Counted from the first letter of the stretch, positions 43,082 through 53,117 are shown. The stretch is DNA of 64,000 bases from Tridacna crocea (GCA_943736015.1 OX031069.1:42876728-42940727); one strand, 5' to 3'. Made by a program: numbers and translations. Notes: generated from the letters alone by a model not told the origin.

Positions 43082-43230
43082 ACAGCGCATGCCCTGTGAA
43101 AAAAGGTTTATAGTGCATCTTAATTGACTCATGTCAGCTTGCGAAAATTATTCTGGCTGTCCTGGATAAAATATTATTTCATTAGTCAATTATCTGCACG
43201 TCAGAGGACCAGTCTACCTCATTCTGTTGT
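43082..43230 (+). mobile_element. Family C element, core lost (C11)
   Basis: GCGCATGCCCTGTGAAAAAAGG, CATGTCAGCTTGCG, GGCTGTCCTGG, then TTATCTGCACGTCAGAGGACC and TCTACCTCATTCTG. Confidence 0.6.
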
Positions 43231-43350
43231 TTGTTTAGACGAAATTGATTTTATAAATCCATAAGTATGAGGTAACCTACTTGATGAAGTAGATTATATA
43301 GTTGCAGTAAACTGGTTTTTGCCAGAGCATGACTTGATCATAAGATTGAT

Positions 43351-43436
43351 ATTTGTAATATTATATTATATTGTATATTATATAAAATATTATATTATAA
43401 AATAGTATCTTATCATATATATGTGTATCATGTACG
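43351..43436. repeat. TA-rich low-complexity tract
   Basis: Repeated TATTATATAAAATATTA-like motifs. Confidence 0.85.
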
Positions 43437-43522
43437 ATATCATCCGTTTACTTCCAAAACCTCGTAACTACAGCTTGTAACAAGCTGTAGTTACGAGGTA
43501 TTGGAAGTGAACCGACGATATA
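43437..43522. mobile_element. Family G palindrome (G5)
   Basis: TTTACTTCCAAAACCTCG / CGAGGTATTGGAAGTGAA arms with a TAAC loop. ATATC / GATAT lie at the ends. Confidence 0.9.
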
Positions 43523-43827
43523 TTTTCTCTGGCAATAAATTCACGTTTAGTTCCTAAATAATACGAGTTTTCTGCTGTCCAGCGGAGTGCGTAGATGAAG
43601 TATTCCTCGTTTAAATAAAGTCCATTTACGTGTTCATCTTTCAAATGAACATTGGAGCAAGAAAAATAAAATCGGCTGAAAGTGTTATCACCGTTTTCTT
43701 ATCATCGAAAATTTACTTGACACTTCCGGTGAGCGTTAGAATACTTAACAGGCGTATGAATTCATTGAACTTTTAGCTGTGATTCCTTCAAGTGAATAGC
43801 CACGGGCCGGGGTGTTCTTATTATGGA

Positions 43828-43835
43828 TATAAAAG
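43828..43835 (+). promoter_or_regulatory. Possible TATA box
   Basis: TATAAAAG lies 52 bases upstream of an ATG in a repeat-free stretch (43524-44030), with GGGCCGGGG about 20 bases before it. The spacing suits a TATA promoter with a short leader, but there is no initiator or transcript evidence. Confidence 0.3.
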
Positions 43836-43879
43836 TGTCTCTGATTTAAAAGAGAATTATTGTGTTGGATTAGCATGCC

Positions 43880-43933
43880 ATGCAGGAAACAGAAAGTAAA
43901 TTTTCCAGTTTTTACAGTCGGTTCTGGAGCAAG
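43880..43933 (+). CDS. Candidate first coding exon, unidentified protein
   Basis: An ATG in GCCATGC context opens 18 codons (MQETESKFSSFYSRFWSK) that run directly into a donor-like AAG|GTAAGG at 43934. An upstream ATG at 43875 in another frame would also read into the same donor, so the start is ambiguous. Supporting context is the TATA box at 43828 and the absence of repeats in the surrounding 500 bp. Against it: the block is short, the family is unrecognised and no second exon was located. Confidence 0.28.
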
Positions 43934-44031
43934 GTAAGGGATTGTATTTGTTAAACTCTCGTACCAACCTGCGAGATTTTAGGCATATTCCATTTGGAAG
44001 AAGTCGCGTACTGTAAAATATATGTTGCTTA

Positions 44032-44254
44032 AGCCATTACCATACACTCCCTACTTTTGACGCTCCTGAGAAAGAAACCTTTAGAAAACATTGTGGGAAA
44101 AGGAGAAAATGCTGGTAACCAGCATTTTCTCCTTTTCCCACAAGGTGTTCTACCTTCACAAAACAAATTTCAAATTTTCAGTCACTTTCATTTTGTCGTC
44201 TGCAAATGCTTTCAATTTGGGCATGCCCAAAATATTGTCGTTTGGTAATGAGAT
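44032..44254 (+). mobile_element. Family A hairpin MITE (A25)
   Basis: AAGCCATTACCATACACTCCC start, GCTGGTAACCAGC centre, TTTGGTAATGAGATG end. Confidence 0.88.
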
Positions 44255-44277
44255 GATAAGATTTTTTTCATTTGAGT

Positions 44278-44400
44278 GGTGGAAAACATTGTGGCAAAAA
44301 CAACATATTGATCACATGATCTGCATTTTTTTACTTTTCACAGTAAGTTTTTAAAAGCCTCCCTCTGTCGGTTCGTAAAAGACGGTCTTTCACTCTGCAT
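44278..44400 (-). mobile_element. Family A remnant
   Basis: GTGGAAAACATTGTGGCAAAAAC, a rearranged centre with TGATCACATGATCTGCA, then AGTTTTTAAAAGCCTCCCTCTG and CGTAAAAGACGG. Confidence 0.45.
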
Positions 44401-44477
44401 TGTTTTATTTTAATGGCAGATCTAAAGCCAGTCATTGAGATTCCTTAGCTCAGTTCACCTGAAAATTCTCATTATTT

Positions 44478-44543
44478 CGGACTGTGTAGCTCAAAGATCA
44501 GACTGCACAGGATGTGCAGTCTGATCTTGATCTACACAGTCCG
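44478..44543. mobile_element. Family B hairpin core (B15)
   Basis: CGGACTGTGTAGCTCAAAGATC and GATCTTGATCTACACAGTCCG pair around CTGCACAGGATGTGCAG. The C-to-G change in ACTGTG is matched in the other arm (CACAGT). Confidence 0.85.
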
Positions 44544-44785
44544 TAAACATGCATGAAAAAGTTCACATGTCTGGCATCCCGTAGGTTCTTATTGTAATAT
44601 GCCAGTAAGTAATTACCCCTTAAGTGTGCAGCCTGTGCAGACTTTATTAAAACTGTTACTTTTCACATAGTCTTTGTTTTAATTGCAACACAGAATATTT
44701 TTATCCAAACTCAATGTGTCTCAAATGTCTCTAAGACGTCTGTAAGACGTTCACTGTTATCGGTGATCTCAATACCTTTTGGAGA

Positions 44786-44845
44786 GGACATGGCATAGAT
44801 CAAGATCAGACCGCACAAAACATGCGGTCTGATTTTCATTCTACT
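44786..44845. mobile_element. Family B hairpin, diverged (B16)
   Basis: ATAGATCAAGATCAGACCGCAC and GTGCGGTCTGATTTTCATTCTA around AAAACAT. The centre stem change CCGCAC/GCGG is compensated. Confidence 0.75.
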
Positions 44846-45008
44846 GCATATATTTCGTTCTAATAGACTGTAAAAAAATCTTAAGTTGCATTGCAGGAAG
44901 TGAAAAAGAGTAAAATCTGTTAATTATAGTAAAATAATTTCTTAAAGAAAAAATAGGCTTTCTTAAAGCCAATCTGAACCAGCCATTGTTGGAAATATAT
45001 TTTGACTA

Positions 45009-45105
45009 TGATCTGTGAAAATAGGGTTTTCAGCATTTGGAAAAGAAACGAAACAACCCATGTCAGCCTGTGCAGTCAAGGCAGGTTGACATGAAGTGAA
45101 CATGA
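45009..45105 (+). mobile_element. Family C element, shortened (C12)
   Basis: GATCTGTGAAAATAGGGTTTTCAGC, then CATGTCAGCCTGTGCAGTCAAGGCAGGTTGACATG. Confidence 0.65.
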
Positions 45106-45239
45106 ATTGAACCTGATTTCTCCTCGAACGGATTTAAAAAAGCCATTTTCTCCATTGCTACTTTATAGCGCGTATTATCTCAACTTAAAATGGTCGCTTA
45201 ACAAAGGCCAGGATCATGATTCAGCCCCTTTCAGGGTTG

Positions 45240-45441
45240 AAAAATTGACAAAATTGAGAAAGAAGACGACGAATACAATGTCGCTAAAATGATGAACTTT
45301 TTCTACATACCAAAGAATATCAAATATTGTGGGAAAAGGAGAAAATGCTGGTGACCAGCATTTTCTCCTTTTCTCACAATATTTCCGGAAATCTTCTCCG
45401 TCAGGGAGTTGAAACTTGGGAATAAGTGGCGAAAGGTGAGA
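45240..45441 (-). mobile_element. Family A hairpin MITE, left flank worn (A26)
   Basis: Perfect hairpin with a GCTGGTGACCAGC centre. The right end TGGGAATAAGTGGCGAAAGG is recognisable. Confidence 0.8.
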
Positions 45442-45692
45442 AGGAAAACAACTTATCTCTTTTAACATTCACTGCCCGTAATTCCTCCCCGAAACATTTC
45501 GTACTTCCCTCCCCTGGTAATCGTTAAAAAGCTTGATAGCGTAGTAATACATCTAATTCGATCAGTGCTTTTGTATAGATTTGTATCGGTTTCTTCCCGT
45601 CATAAATAATTCATAGAGTTGATTTTCCGGCTACGAGTCAAGAAATTGTCTGTAAAAATGACTCGTCTTGCATTTAATCCTTCCCCACACAA

Positions 45693-45870
45693 ACCGGAGC
45701 CCCGGTAGCTTAGTCAGTAGCGAACAGGTCTTGAGAACAGAGGGTCCTTGGTTCGGTTCCTGGCTCGGCCAAATTCTTTCAGAGGACAAATGATAATAAT
45801 TCCGACAATTTTATTTCTATCTGTTATCACTGACCATTTGTTTCGATTATTCAACAGAAACTCAACTTTA
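45693..45870 (+). mobile_element. tRNA-derived SINE, type 1 copy 4, tail lost
   Basis: GGTAGCTTAGTCAGTAGCGAAC (A box) and CCTTGGTTCGGTTCCTGGC (B box) are clear. The body degrades after TTATCACTGACCATT. Confidence 0.75.
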
Positions 45871-46149
45871 TTAGGAATTCGGCAAACAAATATTCCATTG
45901 TCCATTTACAAAAAAAAAAATGGATATATTGCAATGACAGATATACAAAGTATACATTCTTCAAAGGTCTGAAGCATAGAAACAACAATTCAGACCTTTA
46001 AAGAGTGTCAAAGTAACTAACACCCTTTCTGATTGGCTGAATGAAAATGTTCATTGATACGAAAATCTCTATATATAGAGAGAATAATCAACTGATTATT
46101 TTTGACATGAAAAATATCTCACGAGGATGCGTCGTTAGGCGTTGAAAAG

Positions 46150-46545
46150 ACGAGTGCACAGCATGTTCTTGTTGCCTAGGAAAATTGCGCGTGCCTGACA
46201 ACCAGATGGGAAATATGACGTCTTATACCTTACATTTCTCGCACTTGACGTAATATTGTAATGCGTTGCTATGCGGAAGGGGTGCGCCACGGCGAATAAC
46301 AGAAAAGAACTGTACTGGAATTTGATAAAGCTCCTCCCAGAAAGGGTTAAAAGCACGAAATAAATAGAATATTTATTTTTTACGGTGAAAGATAGAAATT
46401 TATTTCATCTCGTGATCACCATCGGTAATATTTTCACTCGTGGCTGCGCCATTCGTGAAAATATTACCGGTGGTGTTCACTCGATGAAATAAATTTCGAT
46501 CATTCACCGAAAAAAAAAACAAATATCCTCTATATATATCTAAAC
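46150..46545 (-). mobile_element. Family F composite, inverted (F9)
   Basis: The body in reverse is truncated at its end (starts near CATGTTCTTGTTGCCTAGG); a complete head palindrome follows, ending ACAAATATCCTCTATATA. Confidence 0.85.
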
Positions 46546-47005
46546 CACGCTCTGATGAAAGGGGGTTTAATGCATCTCCGTGAAGCGTAATACGATATAA
46601 TTGATCAAATGGTTATGAATTCATAAGAAAAGGAAAAAAAATGTTAAGAAAAAAACAGTAGAAAATTGACTGATGGCAAAAAGGTTAACCCTTTACCACA
46701 CAATCCCGACTTTTAACGATTCTTAAAGAGAAGCTCTTTGAAAACATTGTGGTAAAAGGAGAAAATGCTGGTAACCAGCATTTTCTCCTTTTCCTACAAT
46801 GTTTTCTATCCGCTCCAAACAGATTTCAATTTTTGAGCTACGTTTATTTTATTGTCTGCAAATGCTCTCAATTTTGACAAGTCTACAATTTTGTCGTTTG
46901 GTAAAGAATTGAGTCCAAGTCAGCTTGCTCGAAGTGTGCAGGCTGACCTGGGTCGATACTTTTTGCAGATTTGTTTTGACCCTCTTTTCCGAGAGCATAC
47001 ATATG
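46546..47005 (-). mobile_element. Family C element split by A27 (C13)
   Basis: GAAAATTGACTGATGGCAAAAAGG (46653-46684) and, after A27, CCAAGTCAGC ... GTGCAGGCTGACCTGGGTCG then ACTTTTTGCAG and CCTCTTTTCCGAGAGCATA make one inverted C copy. Separately, 46546-46600 has a forward C start (GAAAGGGGGTTTAATGCATC). Confidence 0.75.
46685..46912 (+). mobile_element. Family A hairpin MITE inserted in C13 (A27)
   Basis: TTAA at the left (46685-46688) and TTGA at the right (46909-46912). Ends CCCTTTACCACAC and GTTTGGTAAAGAA; centre GCTGGTAACCAGC. Confidence 0.9.
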
Positions 47006-47619
47006 TATTTCTTTTTTCTTCTTCTTCAATTCATTCTAAATATTTCCTTGTATGTAAATAAACCAGACAAATCTGTTTTTGTTTTGTGACAGATTCCATT
47101 TTCTCCGTGTAAATCGTCCAGTTTAATTCTCCCATATTGGTTACAGTTTGCTTAATGCATCGATAAATATATCTTATCCATTCGTCTAATGTTTTAAATA
47201 AATTTTGTCTGGAGAAATCAGGGATACTGTATTCAAGTCACGCCCGGCTTAAAAAATTTCACTGAAAATTCAAAACGTAGAATTTGTATTATGCTCTTTT
47301 TATTATGCTTTTGTTTCATCCACATTTAACCAGTGCTCCAGACAGAGGGAGTGAATTTGATTTTATAAATGAAAATATTAGTTATTCTCCACTAAACTCT
47401 ATGTCACGAGTACTCATTAGAATCGTCTTATCGTGACAATTCTATTGAGTACCCACAATATAGGGTTTGGAAGAGCAATAACGGATTTAGAATGCAATCA
47501 TTCCCGCTTATATGGAGCTCTGATTTGTTTTTTTATCACCCTGTTTCATTCGTTGGATCGGCTTTTTAAAAAAAAAAACGTCGAGGTATTGTAATAGCCC
47601 TGACATCATCTAAAATTAC
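47006..47619. other. No recognisable feature
   Basis: Unique-looking AT-rich DNA. A weak inverted pair GAGTACTCATTAGAAT / ATTCTATTGAGTAC lies at 47409-47453. Confidence 0.35.
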
Positions 47620-47815
47620 TTATTGTCTTTCGGATGAGACGTCAAACCGTTGGCCGTGTGACGGTGCAATACACCGAGCACGTTAAAGAACCAGGCGAAA
47701 CTAAGATAGGTTACGTCCTGTATAGATATGCACTATCTCCGTAACAATACTAACAGCATTTGAGGGGCGTCGATCATATGGGAAACCGGTGGCGAAGATA
47801 AATAAACGCAAATTC
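47620..47815 (+). repeat. SINE-body-like repeat segment
   Basis: TTGTCTTTCGGATGAGACGTCAAACCG ... TGCAATACACCGAGCACGTTAAAGAACC resembles, from memory, a central SINE segment common in marine invertebrates. No tRNA-like head is joined to it here. Confidence 0.45.
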
Positions 47816-48139
47816 ATTCATTCATGCATGGCTTCGACCCGGTTTAAATACGATACCTAGCAACTGCGTCAGGACGAATTCTCTTCAGCTAAGTGGTTAT
47901 GGTATTGGCCTTCTGTCGGGGCGTTCTAGGTTTGAATCCTGTCCGGTCCCTGTATTTCTGCTATGTATTTGTTCATTTATTTCTTTTTTACGGACTGTGT
48001 TCGCCAGATGGGGGCTCGTCCTGGATTGGCCATTTAGCCAATAATCCCATTTGTTGTCCTAAAACGGATTGTATGCCATCAGGCTTTTAGTCATCAATAA
48101 ATGATGGCTTTAAGAGAGGTGTCTTGCTGGATACCACTC
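47816..48139 (+). mobile_element. tRNA-like-headed repeat (type 4), copy 1
   Basis: CATGCATGGCTTCGACCCGG leads to an A-box-like TAAGTGGTTATGGTATTGGC and a B-box-like TAGGTTTGAATCCTG, then CGGTCCCTGTATTTCTGC. The tail carries CATCAATAAATGATGGC. Confidence 0.6.
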
Positions 48140-48610
48140 ATTCATGCATGGCTTCATCCAGGTTTAAATACAATACCTAATAACTGCGCCCGCCCGGGTG
48201 GCTCAGTGGTGAGCGTATCGGACTCATGATCTGGTGGTTGTGAGTTCGATACCCGGTTGAGACAAACTTTCTTTCCGGCGTATGTTCGCCTCTCACTTCT
48301 GCTGAAGCATGTTAGAAAAGTAGTCGGTGGCTTTGGAAAGAAAGTTGTGTTAGTACTGGTATGAGAAAGCCAGGAAACACATGTCCGTCACCGACCGCCA
48401 TGATATGACCTTGGCAGTTAAATTGGCGTTAAACACCAATACAACCAACCAACTAACCTAATAACTGCGTTAGGGAGAATTCTCAGCTTAGTGGTCAATA
48501 TGTTGGCCTATCGTCTGGGCATTCTAGCCTCGAATCCTGCCCGGTCCCTGTATTTCTGCTGTTTATTTCTTTATTTCTGTCTTAGGTACGGACTTTGTTT
48601 GTAAGATCCT
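48140..48610 (+). mobile_element. tRNA-like-headed repeat (type 4), copy 2, split by a SINE
   Basis: CATGCATGGCTTCATCCAGG ... CTAATAACTGCG, then the type 2 SINE, then TTAGGGAGAATTCTCAGCTTAG and CCGGTCCCTGTATTTCTGC. It lies in tandem after copy 1 and lacks its right part. Confidence 0.65.
48189..48455 (+). mobile_element. tRNA-derived SINE, type 2, with 14-bp target duplication
   Basis: The duplication ACCTAATAACTGCG occurs at 48175-48188 and 48456-48469. Head GGGTGGCTCAGTGGTGAGC (A box) and GGTTGTGAGTTCGATACCC (B box). Body AGTCGGTGGCTTTGGAAAG; tail GGCGTTAAACACCAATACAACC. The perfect duplication suggests a recent insertion. Confidence 0.92.
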
Positions 48611-48618
48611 CTTAACTT

Positions 48619-48829
48619 GGGCCCATATTCACCAACAATTCTTAAGATCATTCTTTGTCTTACTCTTCAAGATTTTCCAACTGTGAAAGTAACAGAACTT
48701 CTGATTGGCTAAACCATTCGGTTTAGCCAATCAGAAGGTCTGTTACTTTCACATTGACAAAATTCTGAAGAATAAGATAACAAATGTTCTTAACTTCGGA
48801 ATGGTTGGTGAATACAGACCCTGGGCTTG
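48619..48829. mobile_element. Family J palindromic element (J1)
   Basis: GGGCCCATATTCACCAAC and GTTGGTGAATACAGACCC at the ends. Centre ACTTCTGATTGGCTAAACC and GGTTTAGCCAATCAGAAGG, with AACATTT-like arms between. The whole element is one imperfect hairpin. Confidence 0.85.
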
Positions 48830-49009
48830 TTGTTAATTACCAAAAGAGGAACTCATACACTATCAAGTAAAAATGGGGCACCTGTGCAAATTTGAATTTT
48901 CACCGAAAGCAAGAGTTGCTGCTGCTTAGCATTGCCCCCACCTCCCCCCGTTATATGAGGTTTAAGAAGCAAACTGTATTGCCGCTATAACACTGCTTTA
49001 ACCATCGTA

Positions 49010-49136
49010 AGGATAGCAGGTCATGAAAAAGAAATAGGGGAAAAGAAGAGCATGCTATTAACGAACATTTTCTCCTTTTCCTAAAACATTTTCAATTTGG
49101 ACTAGTCTATTTTTTTTCTTTTGTTAGGTGTTAATC
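49010..49136 (+). mobile_element. Family A remnant (A28)
   Basis: GGTCATGAAAAAGAAATAGGGGAAAAG, an eroded hairpin, and ATTTGGACTAGTCTA before TGTTAGGTGTTAA. Confidence 0.5.
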
Positions 49137-49207
49137 AACTTCGCTTTAGGTATAATTAGGTTTGGGCAATTTATGTATCTAGACTATTTTGCTAGTGAAG
49201 CAATCGG

Positions 49208-49356
49208 TATGTTAGCGGGAAAATGTGCCAAAGTTCCTTTCCTCGCAATATTTTGTACTCTATCACAGTCAAATCCCAAAATGCAATTTACTCTCAATGT
49301 ATCGTCTTCAAATGCTTCCAATTTAACTGGTTTAAAATTTGTCATCGGTTGAAGAG
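49208..49356 (+). mobile_element. Family A right part (A29)
   Basis: AATATTTTGTACTCTATCACAG, TATCGTCTTCAAATGCTTCCAA, CATCGGTTGAAGAGG. The left end is missing. Confidence 0.5.
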
Positions 49357-49387
49357 GTATATAGGATCTGACATGAGTGGACTTTTT

Positions 49388-49492
49388 GAGATAAAATTTT
49401 ATTAAACGAGTCAAGGGAAATGTTATATAAAGCGAGCCTTTGGCGAGCTTAATAACATTTTCCTTGACTCGTTTAATAAAATTTTATCTCAA
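49388..49492. mobile_element. Family D palindrome (D2)
   Basis: GAGATAAAATTTTATTAAAC and GTTTAATAAAATTTTATCTC are perfect inverse arms, continuing through GAGTCAAGGGAAATGTTAT to a GCGAGCCTTTGGCGAGC centre. Beyond it 49600-49660 carries repeated AATGACGTCA, as also near D1 (3076). Confidence 0.85.
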
Positions 49493-49884
49493 ACGCCCAC
49501 AAATGTCAGATTCATTTTATCACATAACGATATTTCACAAAATATGGATCAGATGATGCAAGAACATTCATAAATGCACCCGCGGTATTTTCCATTAACA
49601 TACATATAAAAATGCGAGCAAAATGACGTCAAAAATGACGTCACACAAATGTGATATTAAACGTGTGTGAGATAAGAAAATTCGTAATGGGTATATTACA
49701 CTGAACACAATGGAGGTTATGTGATAAAAGAAAGTTCCTGATGTACAATGCGGCCCTATTCTATTTTATGGAGGAATTTATTACTTTCCATTTAATCACC
49801 CAGTTACGGGATCGTCTGACTCCATTTTTACCCATATCCTGCTAAAAAAACTAGAATATATTTTTTTTATTTCTTGTCGTGAAA

Positions 49885-50035
49885 ACCCAAGCGTTTATAT
49901 TTCACAGTTTTATTTTATGAAATAGTATCTCCTTCTTGGACAGTGTAGATCCAAGATCAGACTGCACTTTCTGTGCAGTCTAATCTTGGATCTACACTGT
50001 CCGCAAAATGTCTGTAAGTCAAACTTAGGAGTTAG
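49885..50035 (+). mobile_element. Family B element (B17)
   Basis: The core 49937-50003 is nearly perfect (CTGCACTTTCTGTGCAG). Flanks GTGAAAACCCAAGCG and TTTTATGAAATAGTATCTCC are present. Confidence 0.88.
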
Positions 50036-50107
50036 ATATTGTTCCTGGAGAAATTCTGTATCATGATCTTTAACTAGCAGGGCCTTTATAAACCTTTCAC
50101 CAAAAGT

Positions 50108-50290
50108 GGTGTTCGTGGTTGTAAGGTAGAGCGTCGGCCCTCGTAATCCATTGGGTCCTGAGTTCGATACCCGGAATCAGGTATCACCATCGGGATTTCT
50201 CATTGGCCCGCATATTTGGTGTGACTACTGGTGTAGTTTCCAGGAAGTAGAATCAAGAGAAATTAGTGGAAAGTTGTAAGACGTGCAAGT
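50108..50290 (+). mobile_element. tRNA-derived SINE, type 3
   Basis: GTGGTTGTAAGGTAGAGCGTCGG (A box region) and TGGGTCCTGAGTTCGATACCC (B box), then GGAATCAGGTATCACC. Body and tail differ from types 1 and 2; the right end is uncertain. Confidence 0.65.
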
Positions 50291-50339
50291 TGTAAGACCT
50301 TGTTTCTCAATCGATGTATAATGAATATATTCAAACAAT

Positions 50340-50541
50340 AATCAATGGTTTTCACGACCCTAGAAAAGATGAATTTTGAAAACATTGTGGGAAAAGGAGA
50401 AAATGCTGGTAACCAGGATTTTCTCCATTTCCCTCAATGTTTTCTGTTCTATCAGAGGTTCTAAAGCTCATTCGTAACGATGTTAAATATGTCCTCTGAG
50501 TTGGAATAAGCCTAAAATTTGTCGTTAGGGATAGGGTGAAA
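50340..50541 (+). mobile_element. Family A hairpin MITE (A30)
   Basis: GGTTTTCACGACCCTAGAAAAG, centre GCTGGTAACCAGGA (one mismatch), end TGTCGTTAGGGATAGGG. The left TTAA is lost. Confidence 0.8.
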
Positions 50542-51884
50542 GTCTCAGTATCGTCCAACTGCGATTATTATAAGATAAAAGTAAATTTCATTTTTACCAT
50601 AAGAAAATATGGCAATTATTATCACTTTCACTATATGTAACGGTGCAGTTCGCAAATTGTATATATCAGACCATTTTTGTCGAGCTTAAAGCAGCTAGAT
50701 AATGGATTTCAGACTGTCTTGTCCATTATAGAAAAAGCGTATTACACAGGTTATATAGTGATGTATCACATTTAACGTTTTTTTTTTTTAATTTTTTCCC
50801 CTGGAACTCTGAATCAATCATAATACCTTTCATTCGATCGAGAAATAAGACCACGTGTCTCTTATCTTAAGCTTTTTATGTATCTTACGAAAGGTCGGAC
50901 ATTATAAATTTCAAGATTAGTCTACATGATAGTTGCAGTTTGATCTTGATACCCATTACGTACTTATTGGAGAGATCATCAGATCTCTCCAATGGTGGTG
51001 AGTTTACAAGGCAGACTGCCACAGAATGTGCTGTCTAAATCCATTTTTCTTGCGAAATTGTTCTGATACACAGTCTGCTTCGTCATGGTTTTTTAAATGA
51101 ATCGAAATCAAAAAGCCGAAACAGACGTGGTTTATTTTTATATGACGAATTTCAGAAAAATATTATTTACATTAATTTGCCATGGCTGCAAATGACCCCT
51201 GAAATAATTGTAATTTTTCATTAAGTAAATAAATCTAAGCAAGAGAAAAAATAAGAATAATTTCATTGAAAAAGAAAAAGAAGACTGCTGGACAACATCG
51301 TGTGACTTGAAAACGCGACAAGAAAGCCAAATAACCGTCAAGTAAAGCAGTTGACGTTTCTACGCGTCGGCTTTTTCACATGTTTGTTTACATGTACCAA
51401 AATGTATTGAAATTAAAAGCCAATGATCTATTTGAACACATTGATGCTGACCTCTCCTAGCTCCTTTTTTAAAGAAGCCAACTTGTTTATACATCTAAAA
51501 TGGACCTTGGCGCCATTGAAGAAAGGGCTAAGTAATTTATTGGTTGGTTGTAGACACGTGACAAGCTAATCACAAGATCGCGTGAAGCAGCTCATGTCAC
51601 CCATTACCGCAAAAAAACTGTTACACAACTGACGACTTTGAAAACAGCCTATTAAACTAAAAATACTCAATACTACATGTCCTGTATGTAAGCTAAAACG
51701 AGAGTTTTTGGCAAAAGGACTCGATACGAAAAATTTCTCCTTCTGTAGCCATGTTTTCTAAGTGGCTTTCCGCAAGTGCGCAAGTTTCAGTAAGTCTCCT
51801 GCTTCCATAGGCAAAGGGTCACTAGGTTGAGATATGGAAAAGACCGGATGTTGCTTTGCGAGAACACATAGATACTGTTGAGAT
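50542..51884. other. Mostly featureless; small hairpin and B scraps
   Basis: 50968-50993 is a hairpin TTGGAGAGAT / ATCTCTCCAA. GTTGCAGTTTGATCTTGAT (50932-50950) and GGCAGACTGCCACAGAATGTGCTGTCT (51011-51037) are B-like. The rest is unassigned. Confidence 0.35.
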
Positions 51885-52107
51885 ACTCTTTACTGAACGA
51901 AAAGAAGAAATTGAATTGTTCAGTTAAAAAAAAACTGCAGATGACAAATTAAATGTGCTTCAAATGATAGAATATGTGAGTAAAAGAACAGAAAACATTG
52001 TGGGAAAAGGAGAAAATGCTGGTTACCAGCATTTTCTCCTTTTCCCACAATGTTTTCCAGAGCTATTACCTTTAGGATCGTGAAAATTTGGGATTGTGTG
52101 GTACTGC
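51885..52107 (-). mobile_element. Family A hairpin MITE (A31)
   Basis: ACTCTTTACTGAACGAAAAG start; perfect GGGAAAAGGAGAAAATGCTG hairpin with a GGTTACC centre; TTGTGTGGTAC end. Confidence 0.85.
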
Positions 52108-52240
52108 CAGCAATATATACCTTTGATATTGTGGCAAAAGGATTTGTACGTAAAAGACAATTCTCTTTTTTCAGTAATGTTTCCAAATGTGCATGGTCTT
52201 ACGCAAGTATCAGAGAATCGTTGGCATGGGGTATTGTGTT

Positions 52241-52436
52241 AATTAACTCTCTACCAAACATCAACATTATTGAAATTGATGACGACAAATTAATATGACT
52301 CAAAAACTATAAATTTCTCTTTGGAAGTATAGAAAACCTGAAGTAAAAGGAGAAAATGCTAGTTACCACATTGTTTTGCAAGGACATTCTTTTCTCACGG
52401 TCCTTAAAACTCGGGGCTGTTGGGTAAAGTGTTTAT
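52241..52436 (-). mobile_element. Family A element, one hairpin arm deleted (A32)
   Basis: TTAACTCTCTACCAAACATC start, AAAAGGAGAAAATGCTAGTTACC then directly CACATTGTTTTGCAAGG. TTGGGTAAAGTG at the end. Confidence 0.8.
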
Positions 52437-52618
52437 GGGTTTAGATAAGGAGAAAAAACAAATTTAATGCTCTCACCTTCCGAGAATGCAACGATACTAT
52501 CGAGCTTTTATTTGCAAACATCAGGCGCTATGCAAAATTTACCCTTTGGCCTCTCATGCAATACAAATGAGTCATAAAACTTACATTTAAGGGTTAACCT
52601 CTTAACCTGCCACATAAT

Positions 52619-52760
52619 GCCCCAGTAACAAATAACGAACTGCCGCCGGACCGTGAGTGTTTCAGTAGATTTTGACACAATCATCAGGCGACTGCACGAC
52701 GACTGTCCAGTAACAGTTCAATTAAAATGGCGGCAGTTCATTTCTGGGTGTTACTGTAAA
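52619..52760. mobile_element. Small element with about 25-bp inverted ends
   Basis: CCCAGTAACAAATAACGAAC then TGCCGCC, paired with GGCGGCAG then TTCATTTCTGGGTGTTACTG. About 85 bp of interior. A single copy here, so a MITE assignment is inferred. Confidence 0.55.
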
Positions 52761-53117
52761 AGGAGATATTGGCCATTGAGAGATACCGGTATTGCTCCGC
52801 ACATCGTTTTCAACATCGTTTTCTTCATAAGAAAAAGCAAACTGTGGTAGTGTTGAAAATAATCAATGATACATGTAGATCGATCTCGTCTTTATTTTAT
52901 GATCGTTCTATGACGAGTCATCAATTTTCCAGTTAGCAGGATGTCTGACCAAAGATAATATTGTCACGGAACATTTGATTAATGATTTTGGGTCTCGGGA
53001 ATACCATTTACTTAAGTTTTATTGGAGAAAAAAATGCGATAAGAAACAATTCAGCGCATAAAAAACCCTGGAAAATATTTGAAATCAATTGAGAAATTTA
53101 AATGACAGACACACAGA

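Noticed and set aside
48205..48270. Functional tRNA gene
   Set aside because: A- and B-box-like bases are present, but the sequence is joined to a SINE body and tail with a target duplication, and the cloverleaf is not complete by eye.
52653..52850. 65-codon plus-strand frame
   Set aside because: It begins inside a small inverted-end element, has no splice signals and no recognised domain.
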